The notes: generated by a model not told the origin, from the sequence alone. Shown: positions 34,154 through 48,648, counted from the stretch's first letter. The stretch is 64,000 bases of DNA from Acanthochlamys bracteata (GCA_019914995.1 CM034126.1:3663001-3727000), one strand, 5' to 3'. Made by a program: numbers and translations.

Positions 34154-37100
34154 TCATCCGCATGCTATGCATATTACAACCTTCCATAGCTTCTTTGTCC
34201 TCCTCTCGAGCTTCTTAAATCTTTTCTCCAAGAAGGAAAAAACTAGTTGTACAGGGAGAATTGCTGGAGTGCTAGAATTCATAACTTCAAGGACCCTGCC
34301 TTCTGCTGATGCATCACACTCTTCATTTCCTATGCTGAAGTCAGTAATGCCACTGGTTTTTCGAAGATAGAAGCTCCTTCCTCCAACCTCACCAATTTTG
34401 TCACTCTTGTTTAAGCCTGTAACGAAGAATAACTCTTCAAATTTACAAAAACCCATTGAAATGTTGTTAGCCTTTCAATTTAATCTGTTGAGAGTAGCAG
34501 TTGTAAAGAACACAAAAAAAATCAACAAGTAAACTTATATGCAAAAAGTACCACAAATATCAACTAAAGCAGAACCTAGTGAATATTGTCAACTAAAATA
34601 GCAACAAATTTAAATACAACAACGTTGAACAGTTCCACATAATGTAGGATGCTTTTAATTATCAAATTAACTACCCGTTGGTATCACAAAATGAAGAGTA
34701 CAAACTATAGTACACCACATATCAATGATGCAACATGTTGATCCATCACATTGAAGTATAAGAAGGCTCTCTAGACCATCTACATCTTAGCAGCTGTCAG
34801 ATAGTTAATGAAGATTTTACTAATTCGATGAAAAGTAAAAGCATGCTGCAGATAAAGTAATTTGTGCACATGCATCCGTTCTTTCTAAAGAGCCAAAAAC
34901 AGTTTGAGCAATCACTGTGCTTGCTGACAAGAAAAAGGCATATTACGTTAACCTAATCAAATTAACTTTAAACATGCTACATATCCAAAAACATGTAAGT
35001 TCATATCATTATTCATGAGTATTCACACCCGAAGCAGGAAAAATCTTCAGAAGTTGCTACTCTACCAACAGAGCAAATAATTATGTAGACATGATGCCTA
35101 GAATTGTTTGTTTCTTTTCTTTCACATTCCACATACTGGAAAGAAGGAGGAAAGATTCATGATACCTAGTTCAAACTCTCTATGCAAGTAAATTTAGCTG
35201 ATATCTGAATGCAAAATTCTCTCATTGCCCCAGCTAAGCTTACAAGAAATATGGAACACTCTGTGTGCAGGGATTAGCTAAAACGAAACACATTCACAGA
35301 CCACTGGACCTCAGAGATACAAGATTATCTTGACGTGATGGAATCAGATGGGTCTCTTTGTAACAACTTTGCAACGATTGGGGTGATCTCCAAAATGCTT
35401 TTAAAGAATACTTGCTCTGGAAAAACACGAATGGAAAAGGACTGTTCTGGAACATAATATGCCAAATGGTTTGTTTGACCATTCCACAATGTACAAAGAG
35501 ACATGTGCGGTAAAAAATAAAACTGGGAAACTCCATTACATGGTATATGGAACACCTAGGTGAGCTGTGTTTCAAAGCAGTACAGCCAAGTGTCATTTAA
35601 AGAGCGAAGTTGAGTTGCTTTAAATACAACTTTGGGATCTAAAAATGAGAGAGAACCTCCAAAGTGCATACTAAAATCTGCTATTCAACATATATAGTTT
35701 GAAGGCATTTCTGTATACCATCAAGCTACAACAACTAATCTCATCCTACTATATGGGGGTGGTTATACCGTAAAGACTCTCAGCCTCAAATCTAAAAATT
35801 GGCACTTTTCTAAGACAGGAAAAACACCATGGATGTTTGAAACAGATTAAGAAGTCCACAGAGAGCACTTGATTATTAAAATCAAATAGAAACATCAGTT
35901 GGATTTTTCATTTAGTGTGATATGTGATGGCTTTAACATCCACAAGAGCTTTTAATGTGAGTTATTTCCTAGAAGCTTCATTTGCCACTTTCAGACCCTA
36001 TTATCCCCAATCAGTAGAAAAATCCAAGAAGATAGTACATATAAGGTGCTGCATCAAATGGATGCTTGTCAGTTAGTCATTATTTGAGTTTCTCTCCTAA
36101 AATTTACACCATATAGCATTCAACTATCTAACAATATATATGTGTGTGCCCTGAACAACTATGCAAAAGAATTGCTCTCACCATTCACAGAGAAGATTCT
36201 ATATTTTGGATATGTCTCCTTGTCTAGGATTTAGACATCACGGAAAAAGAAATTCATGTCAATACTAAAAGGATTAGTTAAAAGAAACTGTTTTTACTCT
36301 ATTCTAAAAATAATTCTAACATGAAGTTTGTAGTTGCAATAAACTAAAGAAAACCGGGCACCATCCAAGCATTCTTGATAAAGATAAGTTATTTGACATG
36401 GAAAATTAGCTAGTGGGACACGTAGAAGCTTGTTCTTCCATCATCTCAACTCCATTCACTACAGGAATAAACTACCAACTATGTCCTGTCAAAGTAGTCA
36501 ATGACGAATTTATATTCAACAAAGGTAAATGCTAGATCAGCAAGTGTACTCAGAAATATTTCTTACTCTCAAGGGTGAAATGTGAATGGTGGAGCTGGAA
36601 CGATCCCATGAGGTCCAACTTTGGGCTGCGCCCTTCTCTGCTATACTTATCAACAATCATGCCGATGGCTTCCCGCACAGTGGTACTAAGTGGCATCATT
36701 GCCTGCACTGGCCCGGGGCTTCCCTCCACAGACACACTTACCACCACCTTTGCTTCCTGCAAATAAACAACCATTCAACCTCAAGCCAAAAACTCCAAGC
36801 TCCAGAACCCAAAAAAATTAGGAAGGCAAGACAAAAAAAAATTTTGTGCTATGCTCGACAAAGCTAGAATCTCATAGATTTGAATAATTTAATTCAATTC
36901 AATAAAAACCAATCAATACAATCTCTATGTCAAGCCTGCCTCAGTGGAAGAAAAAAACAATGTCAACGGCGTAACGAAACAATTAAGCACCATTAAACAA
37001 TTGAAACTTCAAAACAAAAAGTAACTCAATATATTGGAAGTCAATAAAAAAAAAACCCTAACCTCGATTGAAGAACATATCGACGACCGCGGTGATCGTG

Positions 37101-37404
37101 TAGGCGACCTAAGAAATCCAGATGACAGAGCATCTGTCCACGTCTGCGGTCTTGGTAGAAGCATCGATTCACTACTAAACCCGCTGCTTCCTGCGCTCGA
37201 CACACTGCTGCTACTGTGATCATCTCGAGATACAAAACTAACGGTCCAGAGTACCGGCTCAGATGCGCACCGTGGAACGGTCCTGGTTGGTTTTGGGTTA
37301 CTCTTGGTATTACTAGCCTTGTTACGACGAAGTGTACTCCGGTGAAAGGCGGGAGAAGCAGGTGATCTCGGAACACGCGTTGGAAGCCTGATTCTCTCTG
37401 GCAT
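34154..37404 (-). CDS. At4g22758-like protein (DUF7054-type ubiquitin-like domain)
   Basis: 264 aa from three exons: 37404-37063, 36756-36567 and 34416-34154, joined in frame at GAG|GTTAGG/CAG|GAAGC and A|GTAAGA/ACAG|GC. The start at 37404 is the first ATG; the open frame further upstream has only TTG. Residues 1-114 are Ser/Arg/Pro-rich and probably disordered. The conserved part follows: [64 protein letters not shown], and a basic/aromatic end [19 protein letters not shown]. This matches Arabidopsis At4g22758 as I recall it, a protein of unknown function. Intron 2 is 2.15 kb. The gene is head-to-head with the one at 37900. Confidence 0.85.
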
Positions 37405-37899
37405 CACAAGAACAGAACAGAAATCGTAGAACAAAAGAGTAAAGAAGAAGAAGGAATAAAGAAAGCAAAGAATGAAGAGAAGTAGAGTCGGAGAGAAGGA
37501 AAGGTTTCTTCTTTTTTTGCGTGGAAAATGGAAGAATTTAATAGTAGTGTTTCTCAAACGGTCGCTTGTCGCGAAATGCTACGTGGTGTGAGTTGCGGTA
37601 GTTAAAACAATAACCCAGATGTGATTATAATTGCGAAAATGCCAGTATGTTTCAGTGCTGTATAAACGTGCGGTGACGTGTCAATGTGTTACTGGTAGGA
37701 CGGTTGGGATTCTTCAAAACTTTTGTAATCAGAGACATTCACTTTACACTGTTGCAGTTCAGTATACGGGGACATGGACCGGATTGTTAATTTGCGGCCT
37801 ATTTTGACTAGACTAAAAAAAAAGATTAGATCCTCGCCCACGGGTTGATGCGTGAATTTAAATTTGGTCAATCAGAAATCTTAACGCAGTGTTCCTTCG
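37405..37899. promoter_or_regulatory. Divergent (bidirectional) promoter region
   Basis: 495 bp separate the start codons of the At4g22758-like gene (-) and the putative gene at 37900 (+). The region must hold both leaders and promoters. No certain TATA box is seen for either gene. Confidence 0.4.
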
Positions 37900-40800
37900 A
37901 TGGATCTTTCCTCCGGTTCCGGCAATAACACCGACGCCTCTCTCTCAAGGTACGACACTTCTTCCCCTCAGCTCTCTCTCTCTCTCTCTCTCTCGTGTCC
38001 ATTTTCAATTAGTAAAACTTTGATAGATTTGCGTCTATTAGGTTTGGTTATAAGATATAATCAATTCGTCTTTTGATCCCCATGAAATTTAGGAAAAGAA
38101 CTTTCGTTTTTCCTTAGAAGCTAGGAACTTTGCTCCTTGCTGTGTAGTTGTGATATGTCTTTAATTCACATGGTAATGATTATGTGTTGTACAATATGGA
38201 GTAACAAATTCCTAATGTCGAATGGAGTTGAAGTAGGAAGTGCAGCACCATAGTTCAACTGTTTTACTAGGCAACGCACATTTGGTACCGCATGACACAA
38301 GGTTCAACTAGGTCATGGACTCATTGGAATACTTGCCAGATAGCTACGATGAAGTTAAGAAAGGAAAAGAAAACGTTTCTCGTTTACTGGTTGTCACGTT
38401 CAACACTTTACTTTACAACACTAAGGACTTTGTCTAATTATTAACATTGATGTTACATTGATTCCATGAAATTGGTTCACCTTTATTTTTACTTTTATTA
38501 TTTTATAGAAGCAAACTGCTGCAGATACAGCAGGATAGTATCCAGTTTACATGTACGTCTAAATTCATGTAAGATTTCGTTTACATTTTCCAATTTCAGG
38601 TTTGGGATCATACAAGGAAATGATTCTCCTAGAATTGCTAAGGTTCGTTTTCTTGTATTAATCTTTTCACTACATGAAGCACATGGACAAGCAAAGACAA
38701 CAGATTCATCAGGGTACTATGATAGTTACTGTATCAACAGAGCAATCTTGTAACTTACCGTCAACTGAACTGGACACTTGGTTGTTAAAAAATTGTTGTT
38801 TTTCTAGTGTATCTGGAAAGTAGTAAAAAATGTCTCTCTTGATGTAGTAGCATTGGTCAAGGCTCATTGTTATAAACCTAGATAAATCAATGAGTTTGTT
38901 ACGATATCAAATAATGGTACTGCTATAAGCTAAGTAGATGATAGTACCTCAAGTTTTCTCATTTGTTGGGTTTTCTGCATACGTAAAAGCTGCACCTCAC
39001 AGAGTATTTCTTATATATATATAATTAGTAAATGTTTTTCTCCCTGCTTTTTCTTTTAAGTTTAACCAGGGGTTCTAATTCCAAATTCTTTTGTTCTTTT
39101 CATATGATAGGAGTGTTGCGGAAGGAATGAGACTTGAGCAGTCAGAAGTTTGTGCAAGGGACATAGAGGTCTCTGCCCTTTCTTAATCTTTTTTCTATAT
39201 TATGTATAGCTCTGATACAGTTGTTTATCCTTCAAGTGAAGGATAGACTGTCAATCCATGCTTATTGTAACATTTTTGTATTTAGATTAGTTCACAAAAT
39301 TACTGTTCCATTATGATGGACTATCACACTCACTCTGTTGCAATGTATGAAGCGATTCCCTCCAACTGTTGTGTATATCAGGTTTGATAGGTAAGCTTTC
39401 CCAAACACAGTGAAGGTTTGTCACAGGGTCTCTAGCTGTCTATGTCAAATTCCCGCTCTTTTGTTTTCTCTCTCAGTCACTGATAAGCAGAAAGAATTGA
39501 GGTAGGCATATATTTGGCTGACCTTGTTCTATCAATATTGTGATTCTCGGACTAGAAACTTGAGCTATAGACTTCTATTAGATCTTTTTGTTCATGGAAA
39601 TCTGGTGGGAAAATGTAATCCTTTGATGGTTAGAGTATGTGCTATAGTCTTTTGTCCCAATGTTAAGGGCATATGATACCTCAAAATCAACAAAGTATTT
39701 TCTTTCCATATAATGCCATAAATATTTTGGTATGCAGGCCCAGAATTTTTGTGATCCTTTTATGTTTCTTTGAGGAAGGCCACGGCCGTAGCAGACATGT
39801 TAGCCATCCAATTTTCATTACTTTATTCTTTAAGCATCATATAAACAACTGCTCCTACTTCTATCATATCATCGACATGATCGATGGACATCCTTCAAGG
39901 CAAAGGACCAGTCACTTGCATTTGGATTCAGAAATATTTAGACACCTCTAATGTAGTATAGTTTTACTGCAGCATCCATGTAAAAGCTCTGACCTTAATC
40001 GTGGAACATATTACCATTTTACATAAGAGGAGTTATTTGCAATCTAAAATTTCTAAAAGCATTCTAGGATCAATAAACTGAGGGAGTTTTTTTTCTTTAA
40101 TGAAGTACCTTGGTATTCTATTTATATACAACGTCTGAAACCCAAGGTCTTTGCAAGTTATCTGAAAGTATGTAAGATTTAAATGAAATACCTAGAATGT
40201 AATGGGTTTAATGTAACACCAAGTGCCAATGAAGATTAACTGCACTATTAGGTGATTAAATATCTGAAAGAGTTGTGGCATCTTACTGCAACAAGCATCC
40301 CTTGGAAACATTATGTAAAGATGTTAGTAGTCCTTCCAAAATATTTACTACTTCAGTAAAACCTATTCTAAGCTGGAAGATCCATTTATTCAGATAGCAG
40401 TATAAGAAGTTTTTTTGTTTGGCATCTTCAGGAATGCATCTTTCCTTATACTTAGCTATCTTGTTGGTGGGAAATATATTTTTAGGTCTTCCAAAAGGCT
40501 TTGAGTACTTGAGACTTTCTAAGCTCTACATTTCCAATAGCCTAATAGTCCACCACAAGTTCTGAAACACAGATGATGTTGTTCTCATCATTTTTATTGT
40601 ATCAAATGCCATATTTGTGATACTTCCCCATCTTGTAATTCTCTCTTAAGCACCATTGCTGATTGTTTTAGACATTATTTCCTTAATTGAAATGTTTTGA
40701 GAAGTAACACATCATTAGAACCTCTCACAGTTACATAATTCTTATACTTCATGATGTGCTCAACTTTTGGACCTTAATTGTTTGTGTTCATAACTGCTTT

Positions 40801-41017
40801 AAACATGAACCTCCACTTAGAGAGATCACAGTCATATAAATAGCATGAACTGATTATATTGGTCATTTGTATGATCTGGAAACTAGTCTTTCTCTTTGGT
40901 GAAACACCATCTCATGACATCATTGTCAAGGGCCTCCAGTTGAAGTGCTTTCACAATTCCTTGTCACAGGTAGATTATGGGTTTATTCCTGAGACTGAAG
41001 AATGTAAATCACGGTAG
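37900..41017 (+). CDS. Putative small multi-exon gene, unknown product
   Basis: The ATG at 37900 opens MDLSSGSGNNTDASLS. Exon-like blocks with GT/AG borders join in one frame: 37900-37949, 38509-38552, 38600-38642 and 39111-39168. They give SKLLQIQQDSIQFT, LGSYKEMILLELLR and SVAEGMRLEQSEVCARDIE, a coherent helical, Leu-rich protein. Four matching phases in a row are hard to get by chance. The end is uncertain: without further splicing it stops at 39186 (70 aa); an acceptor at 40969 would add VDYGFIPETEECKSR and stop at 41017 (80 aa). I do not recognise the family. A (CT)n tract lies in intron 1 at 37972-37994. Confidence 0.4.
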
Positions 41018-44000
41018 TCATGTTATCTACGTTATATTCTTAATCACAATATTCAAGAAAGTGGTTCTTTTCCTGATAAATTTCAAACTTGAATGATTTA
41101 AATCCTATCATGAAATGTTTCTTGAAAATGGAGACATAATTACCTACAGTTAGTTCAGTTTTGCTTTCTGGGTACTGTGTAGCTGACCTTATTTTCTGAA
41201 AATTCATTTGTCGAACACATGTCCACCCTTTTGTGGACTATTTATGTCTACTATGCCCAGTAGTATTTATGATGGCAGCTAGAAGTCCTTGCTACAAAAT
41301 GAACTATTTGAATGGCCATGTGAATGTCCCAAGATGAACTGTTTAACTGCCATATCAATGTCCTAGCTTTTGCAATAAGATCTGGTAGCTTGAGACTGTA
41401 AGAGTGTAGGAGTCATGTTCTTGTAGCTTCTATTAACATGCTAATGATTTATCTCACCACATCATTTTCTCATTGCTATTTTACTGATTTATCTGGGGTT
41501 GTACTTCTGCCCTTCTTTTTTAAAGCAATTTCATTTGAATGGTCTTTTTATTTCCTTAAGTTATAACTATGTGTATCAGCTCTTGTAAGGTTATATATCT
41601 TAGGAAAAAAGAAGTATTACAATCTGCACGATGATGAAGAGAGAGCAGATGAATCTTTATCCTTGTGAGGAGTTGTACTGATACAGCTATGCACAATTAC
41701 CCAGTGTTTGTTTGGAGTACAGGGAGCTGCTTACTGAAGATGTAAGAGCATAAAATGGGGTCTGAATGCTCGTGCCACAAAGTTCAGCAGAAGACATGAG
41801 AATTAGAGTGAATTAGTCGTAAGTACAGTTTACGGCTTCAGGGTGGTTGAGTAGATATTACTTTCGACCTAACTATTCCTGGCTCATTATAAATGTAGTC
41901 AACAGTATTTCAAAATCCAAAGCATTTAAACTCTTTCAACGTTTAGTGGCAGTGGAGACCTGTGAATTTTGTGTCAAGAGCTGGTTGCTTTTTACATGTA
42001 CTGACAACAAGGCCCTGGTACGAGCAAGAAGATGATCAGCTTCTCTTCTTCTATGAGAGATATTTGTGCTTTTTATTTTATGAACAACTAATCTAGCTAT
42101 TTGTTAGCTTAGACGATTAAGTTGCTTGCTTGCATTTCCTTTCAAATATTTATAGGAATACAAGCACTTCACCAAATGGATGGTTAATTGGGAACCATAA
42201 ACTTCTAGAGGTTATCAATTTCTGAATTGTATATTATCCACCTTCTCCATAAGGGTTAGAGCTTAATGTTTTTCAATGAGCATATAATTGTTGCTCGGGA
42301 GCTTTTCCCAGCACTGTCAGACGCTCATCGAGCACCATCCATATGCTGTAACAAAGTTTGTCTGGTTCCTGAGATTCAAGCCATATAGAATCCCAATATT
42401 TTTGGTCATCCTCTCTTATCAGACTATTGATGGTGGGTATAGCAGTAAACTTTTTCTCCTTTCTGGCAAATCTTCTGTTCGTCTTGATGCTAAATTAAGC
42501 TAGTTTTGTTGCTTTTAACAACTGAGACTTTGAATCCAAGAAATAGAGGTCTATACATTTTCTTATCAGTGATACAGGCTCTTATAATCATATATATGTA
42601 CTGCAAGCTCTTATAATCAGCGATAGAGGTACTAAAATGCTTCTGGTGCTCATTAGGGTTTGCACTAGCTATCTAACATCTTTTTCCTTATTTCCCTGTC
42701 TAAAGTTAATTTTAATTTTGAAGGAGCTGGAACGTAGAGCTTGTAATGCACACACTTTAACTGTTGGAGAGCAAGCCTTGAGCACAGAAAAGTAGAGAAC
42801 TCTTTTAGAAAACGTCCCCAGCTTGTTCCATCCCATGCAAGAGCTTGCCTCCCACCAAACGGGTCAGCACCCAAGAAACAGATGCCGACACCGAGATAAA
42901 AATTCAGTTCACCTTACGTCAATTTCTCTCTTTTGCTTTTCTCTTTTATTCGTGGGTTATTATGTTTAAGTGCAAGTTTGACGGTGCGGATAGAGATGCT
43001 ACTCCATTTGAAACGCAAAAAAATCACTTTTAATAATTTTTTTACAGTATTTAATAATAAATTACATATTATAAATTATATATAAATAAATATTTTTTTG
43101 GTAAAAATTTTAAATAAAACTTTTATTTTAAGCAATCTCAAACTATCTCCAAATGTTTTTGCCTTTTGTTTGATGTTGATTTTAGGGCACGAGCCCAAAG
43201 ATTTGCTGTTTGGACCACTAGGAGACGATCAATACAAGCTGCAGCGCCTCGCCATCAAAGATACCACAAATGGTTCATTATCCGTAGCAACAATGGAATT
43301 GCTACTCAATTCACGTAAAGCTTGGTAAAGCTTTCTTGTATTAGTAAACAGAAAACGATCTCCAATATTTTATCACCTCGAATACTACTGCAAAGTTAAA
43401 TCATCGGTATTCAACTTCTGGAAAGCAGCTTGTGAAAACGAGAGGCGGTTCAGAGAGGGAAGCGGTAACAATCATAGGTTTGTTATACCTCCGAGGATTA
43501 TTAATTTCTACATAGACACCCTTTGATGTTTGATGTGAAGGGTTTTCGAGTATTCAAATTACTGTAGCAGCAAACGCTGTCTATCATTTCAAAAAGAGAA
43601 TAATAGAGTGACAAAACCCAGATTCACTTTTTGCTGCCCTCTTTTTTTACAGGATTATTATCACTAGGGTGATGATAACTCCTGTCATATGCCATCATTT
43701 TTTAATGCATTATTGTTATTGAACAACCCTAATTAGTCTCGAGAATTGTGCTGAGTGTCTTCATAATAGTATGTTGGGGTCCCAGAATTTTCCTTTGGAT
43801 TCCAGAGGGTGGTGAGTGAATTTATTTTTAGAATTTCTTTTGAGTTCCTAGAGTTGGGGATTTGAGCTCTTTCATTCTCTCTCTTTTTGGTTAATGGTTA
43901 CAATTGCCCGTTAATTATCTCTCTCCTCTTTTCGTAACACATATTTATTTCACATGTTGTTGGCGTCAGTCCGCACCTCAACTTTTAACCTAGCTAGTTG

Positions 44001-44870
44001 AAGACTATTACTCTCTCTCTCTCTCTTCACTCTCTTCATGCATTGGATTGCATCGCACAGATAGACTTTTGTGAGAGCAGCAGAGCTTTTGGTTTTAGAA
44101 TAGTATTGGCTTTTTTGTTTTCGTGCAAGATCACTGTTGATAGAGAGGAAGGATTTTTCTCCTCCTGCTCCGTGTCTAACGCGTTCAAACAAATGGCTAC
44201 TTTTTACTCTTTTTAATTTAATATCTCCTGTTCTTAAATAGATCAAAATGAAATCGGTGGTGCTTTTGTTTAACATTAGTAGAGCTTGTTTGCGTTTTAC
44301 AGAAATCATGATGACTCTTCATGTTAAAAAGACATACGACTGATTTCGAATGATTTCTTGGCACGAAGTTAACTAATATGTTTTATCATTTTGCTGTTGA
44401 GCAGTACTGAACTCCTATCTGAGTAAGCAGCCCATTGGGCAAGTCGCTGTGGTTTTATATGAAGCAACAGCTTTTAGTCTGTCTCACATGTTATTTTGTT
44501 GACGTTGTTGCTGCATTGGCGTTGGTTGGTTGATTACAACGATGCATTTGGGTGTGTTAGGAAAGATACATTTAAGCAAACACAAAGTGTGGTTGGCAGA
44601 ACTGCAGGAGTTAGTTGCTGGTAATTAAATCTCAATCAGGCTATTTATTAGCTTTCCAGGAAAATTTGTACAATTAACAGGTTTAATGCCCCTTTACTTT
44701 GCTTGGAGAAACGAATACATTCTTCGACAGGTTTAGCTGATATATTCAGACAGACATTTATTACTGATTGACTCGTAGTAGTATCAGACATATTAAGTGA
44801 TGATACTAATGTGATCATTTATAATCTTGTTAGAAATGGAGTTGGGCTACATTTAGAGCCTCTAAGATTA

Positions 44871-45206
44871 GATTCTGTATGTTTATTGAGGTATACCCCA
44901 GCTTGGCTAAATCCAAACTAGTCCATATTAAATCTAGATTGCACCCAAGAGCCTAGGTCATGCACCGCCTACAGCAACTCCCAAAGATTTAATGCTGTAT
45001 ATCGGGTACTAGTTTTGGCGAAAAGTGCTACTTCAACGAGCAACCAATTGGATTCTGTATGTTTTTTGAGAGCTTGGCCGAATCCAAACCATTCCATTTT
45101 AAATCTGGATTGCACCCAAAAGCCTAGGTCATATATGCGCACTCCTAGTAGGAACTTTCAAAAATTTAATGCTGTATTTTGGGTATTAGTTTTAGCGGAT
45201 AGCAAC
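44871..45206. repeat. Tandem duplication, two units of about 160-180 bp
   Basis: Copy 1 starts at GATTCTGTATG (44871) and copy 2 at the same motif (45051). Both run through AAATC(T)AGATTGCACCCAA, AGCCTAGGTCAT and AATTTAATGCTGTAT, and end near AGTTTT(G/A)GCG. They are diverged at many positions, so the duplication is not recent. Confidence 0.8.
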
Positions 45207-48200
45207 ATTTTGGACATGTTTATAGTGCTTATCATTGTTTATTAAAACTTTATTTCAATTATTTATTTATAAAAAAATAATAATGTTTTATAAAATTTTT
45301 TGAAAAATATAGAACACACATGAATATTACATCCTAAAATCTTTATATATATAAATTTATTACTATTTTAATGTAAAAGATTCAAACTCATTTTAAAAAA
45401 AATTTAAAATTTTGTTTTTTTCATAAAAGCTTATTATTTTAAGTATTTGCAAACGTCCTCTTTAAATAACAGCTATCGTAAATAGTAGAATTTTGAACCT
45501 TATAGTATTTGGATGATATTTTAATTGTAGACTAATTACTGATAGATGATCTTTTCATTATTCAATGGTTAGTTATGATATTGAAATTTTAGCACTATTT
45601 TCACTAGAACATGTTAATAATACATCTCACTAAAACACCTAGAATGATTTTATTTATAACAGAGAAAGAGGTCTGGCCTTGGGCGGTCCTTAAATCTATA
45701 TAAAGCTTATGACTTTTTTTATTGAAAGCTTATTCAATTATGGCAAAACCCCTCCACTTAAAATTATGACCCTCTCATAAAAAAATTGGGTTGTTTTAAT
45801 TCGTTAGCTACTTGGATAGAAATGATATGCTAATCTTTATCATTGCCCTATGAATTGAGTCCTGAATACAGAACACAACTGTAAGCTAATATTAATCATA
45901 ACATGTACTCATAAACTTCTCTCTTTCTTTTTTCTTTATCTTCTCTTTGGGTTCTATTCAAAAGGAGAGAAAAATTATAAAAGAGAGCAAAGCAAGTTAA
46001 AGTTCAACTTTTTGGACCTGATAATAATTTTCTAAAAATATTAATTTTGTATAATTAAAAATTTTAGTTTTGAAAATTTTTCTCATTACAAAAAACGACC
46101 ACAAAAGAAAGAAAGAAGGCTATCCCCTGAAAAGAAATCAAGTCAAAATGAAAGAGTATCAATGGATTCTCTCTGGATTACAATTTCCACAAGTTAGTCA
46201 TCTACATTCTAAGAGGAAATTATTTTCTATGCAACTCTCTTATTAACTACTGTAGCAAACATAAGAAACTTTCTTTTCCTTTTTTTGTTTTTTGTTCTAC
46301 TTCTATAGAAAAGTTGTTACCATTATTAAGCTATTTATTCTTTTTACGATTTCAAACTAAAGAAGTTAAAATCAGAAACCGTTACTAAAACAACGTTATG
46401 TCTAATTAAATACATTTGTCTTTTGTAATCGATTACATTCAACTTCTTCATTTAAAATCCAGTAAACAAAACCAAAAACGTATTGAAGGTTTTAGTGTCA
46501 CCAGAGTGTTATCTTCACTTTGAACTCGAATGCACAACAACATAGCCATTAGTGTGAATCAAGAAAAAAGAAATGTTTATTTAAGGGACTTGAAATTGCC
46601 AAAAAATAATGACGGAGTCGTTAAATATAAAAACAATTGTAAGCATTAAGGAAGCTTTTAAAGTTACATTTCACTCCATTTCAAAATTTTATTTAATTTT
46701 ATATTTTATAATAATTTATTTAAAAATATAAAAACTATTTTATAACTTTATTATTTTCATTTTTAAAAATAAATAAAAAAATATCTTCTAATTTAAAAAA
46801 ATATATATATTATAAAATCACACGTCCCTTAAGTCCCACTTTTGAAGTTGAAACCACTACACCTAACGCTAATGGCGGCCTTAATAATCACTCAAGAGAT
46901 TATTGTCTTCCTTCACTTTATGCTATCAAAGATACGCTTCCGTATGCACATATATTTTCTTTCACATGTGTACATATGTTGCTCTTAGAAAATCTACACT
47001 TGTAATTTAAAGCAATACCAGAAAGGTGATTTTCCTTCAGATTTGCTTCCATTTATCATACATTTGAAAAAAAAAATAAATAATAATAGACTTTTTTTTT
47101 AATTTCTTTGATTTGATGAATCTATTAATTTCTCTCTTTTCTTTTCTTTTTTTTATATTTAACGTTTTCTTTTTAAAAAAATGCATACGCCCACTATCCC
47201 TTACTTTGATGTTGATGTATTATTATGTGACATTAACTTATTACTGTTAGCAGATTCTCTTCGTCGTTAAAAATAAATGCTTTAATTCAAACAGTCCATA
47301 ATAATATATATGCTTCCCAAATTTTAGATCATACTTAGACATAAATTTTTTAGCAGTTTTAAAAATTAAAAAAATTTTGTATATATTGTAGAATATTTTT
47401 TCAATAAATCGTACAAATATTTATAAAATTTTAAAAATCATTAGTTTTAGTTATTCCAAATACGAGCGCAATATTAAAGGATCTCTAAAATAAGTTTCAA
47501 TTAATATATTTCAATCATAAAAGGGTTGCCAATTGTACAAATGGTAATACTAAAAACATGAAGTGGTGTTCATTATATGCATTTTGAGGGATTGCTTACA
47601 AATAATTTATTTATTTTTAGTTTAAAAATATAAAAGTATATATATGTAAAAAAAAAAATTTAAATAAAAATGAAACTAAAAATGAAGCCAAATATCCCTG
47701 AGACGAGCACAATGTAGTACGATCGAAAGACATGGCCCCATTCTTATTCACCTACTCCTTTTTCTTACAGCAGAGCAAACAATTTGATTCTGATTCTTGT
47801 TTTAGTGGCCCAAAATTTCTTTACTGACACCTCCCTCTATTCAAAACGTAAAACTAGTCTAATTACTGGATTATAATTTAATTAAATAGTTGTACAAATG
47901 GTATGCTATAAGATGAACAGAAATAATAAAAATTGAAATAAAATAAAAAATAATAATAATGGTATATAGCTTGTAGGGCAGACCTCCCTACAAGAAGAAG
48001 GGTGTGGTCAACTTTGTTCTCAACTGCCGGTTAGAAAACTAAAACCAAAAACAAGAAAAAATAGAAATAGTTGGCAACGTTTTTCTTTTTCTTCTTCTTC
48101 TTTAAATAACAACTCTACCTTAACCAATCTCTTCCTTTGATTGATTCTTATACTTGCAACTTCCCCACTGCACGCCTTCCGTCCGTCTCTCTTCTCTTCT

Positions 48201-48481
48201 TCTCTTCAAGTTAAAAAAAGAACCAAACTCCTGTTCAAAACCCTGTTCTAAAACTGGTAGTAGTAGTAGTTATATAGTTTTGGTTGCAGAACAAAGAAAA
48301 GAAAGAAAGCAGAGAGAGTGAGTTGAGTGGGAGAAGACGAGAAGAAGAAAGAAGAAGGAAAGATTATCAGTTTAACTTCTCCAAAGCCATAGATTAATTT
48401 TATAATAACAATAACAATTCGTTTTCCGAGTCTCACAAGTGCTTCTTCTTCATCTTCTTTTGTTTTCTTAATCTCATTCTT

Positions 48482-48509
48482 CTTTTTTTTTTTTTTTTTT
48501 TTTTTTTTC
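48482..48509. repeat. Long poly-T tract in the leader region
   Basis: An almost pure run of T, about 28 nt, some 330 nt upstream of the hAT-like start codon, within a CT-rich leader. Probably transcribed. Confidence 0.9.
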
Positions 48510-48648
48510 ATTTTGTTTCGTTTCTTTTCGATCTTTTCCCGTCGCTCTCCTTGTCTACTACTGCTACTCTCTCTACTACGACCTTAACCACGCAACCAAA
48601 ACCCTTCAAAAGCCCATAACCCATTCCACCGCCATTCTCCGGCCATTC

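Larger units (their letters stand above)
41018..48640. other. Intergenic region, no confident gene
   Basis: About 7.6 kb. A 47-codon open stretch at 43186-43328 (after GATTTTAG, reading LLFGPLGDDQYKLQRLAIKD) looks protein-like but has no identified start or partner exon. Otherwise there are AT-rich blocks, a tandem duplication at 44871-45206, a CT run at 43991-44007, and the promoter and leader of the hAT-like gene at the right end. Confidence 0.45.
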
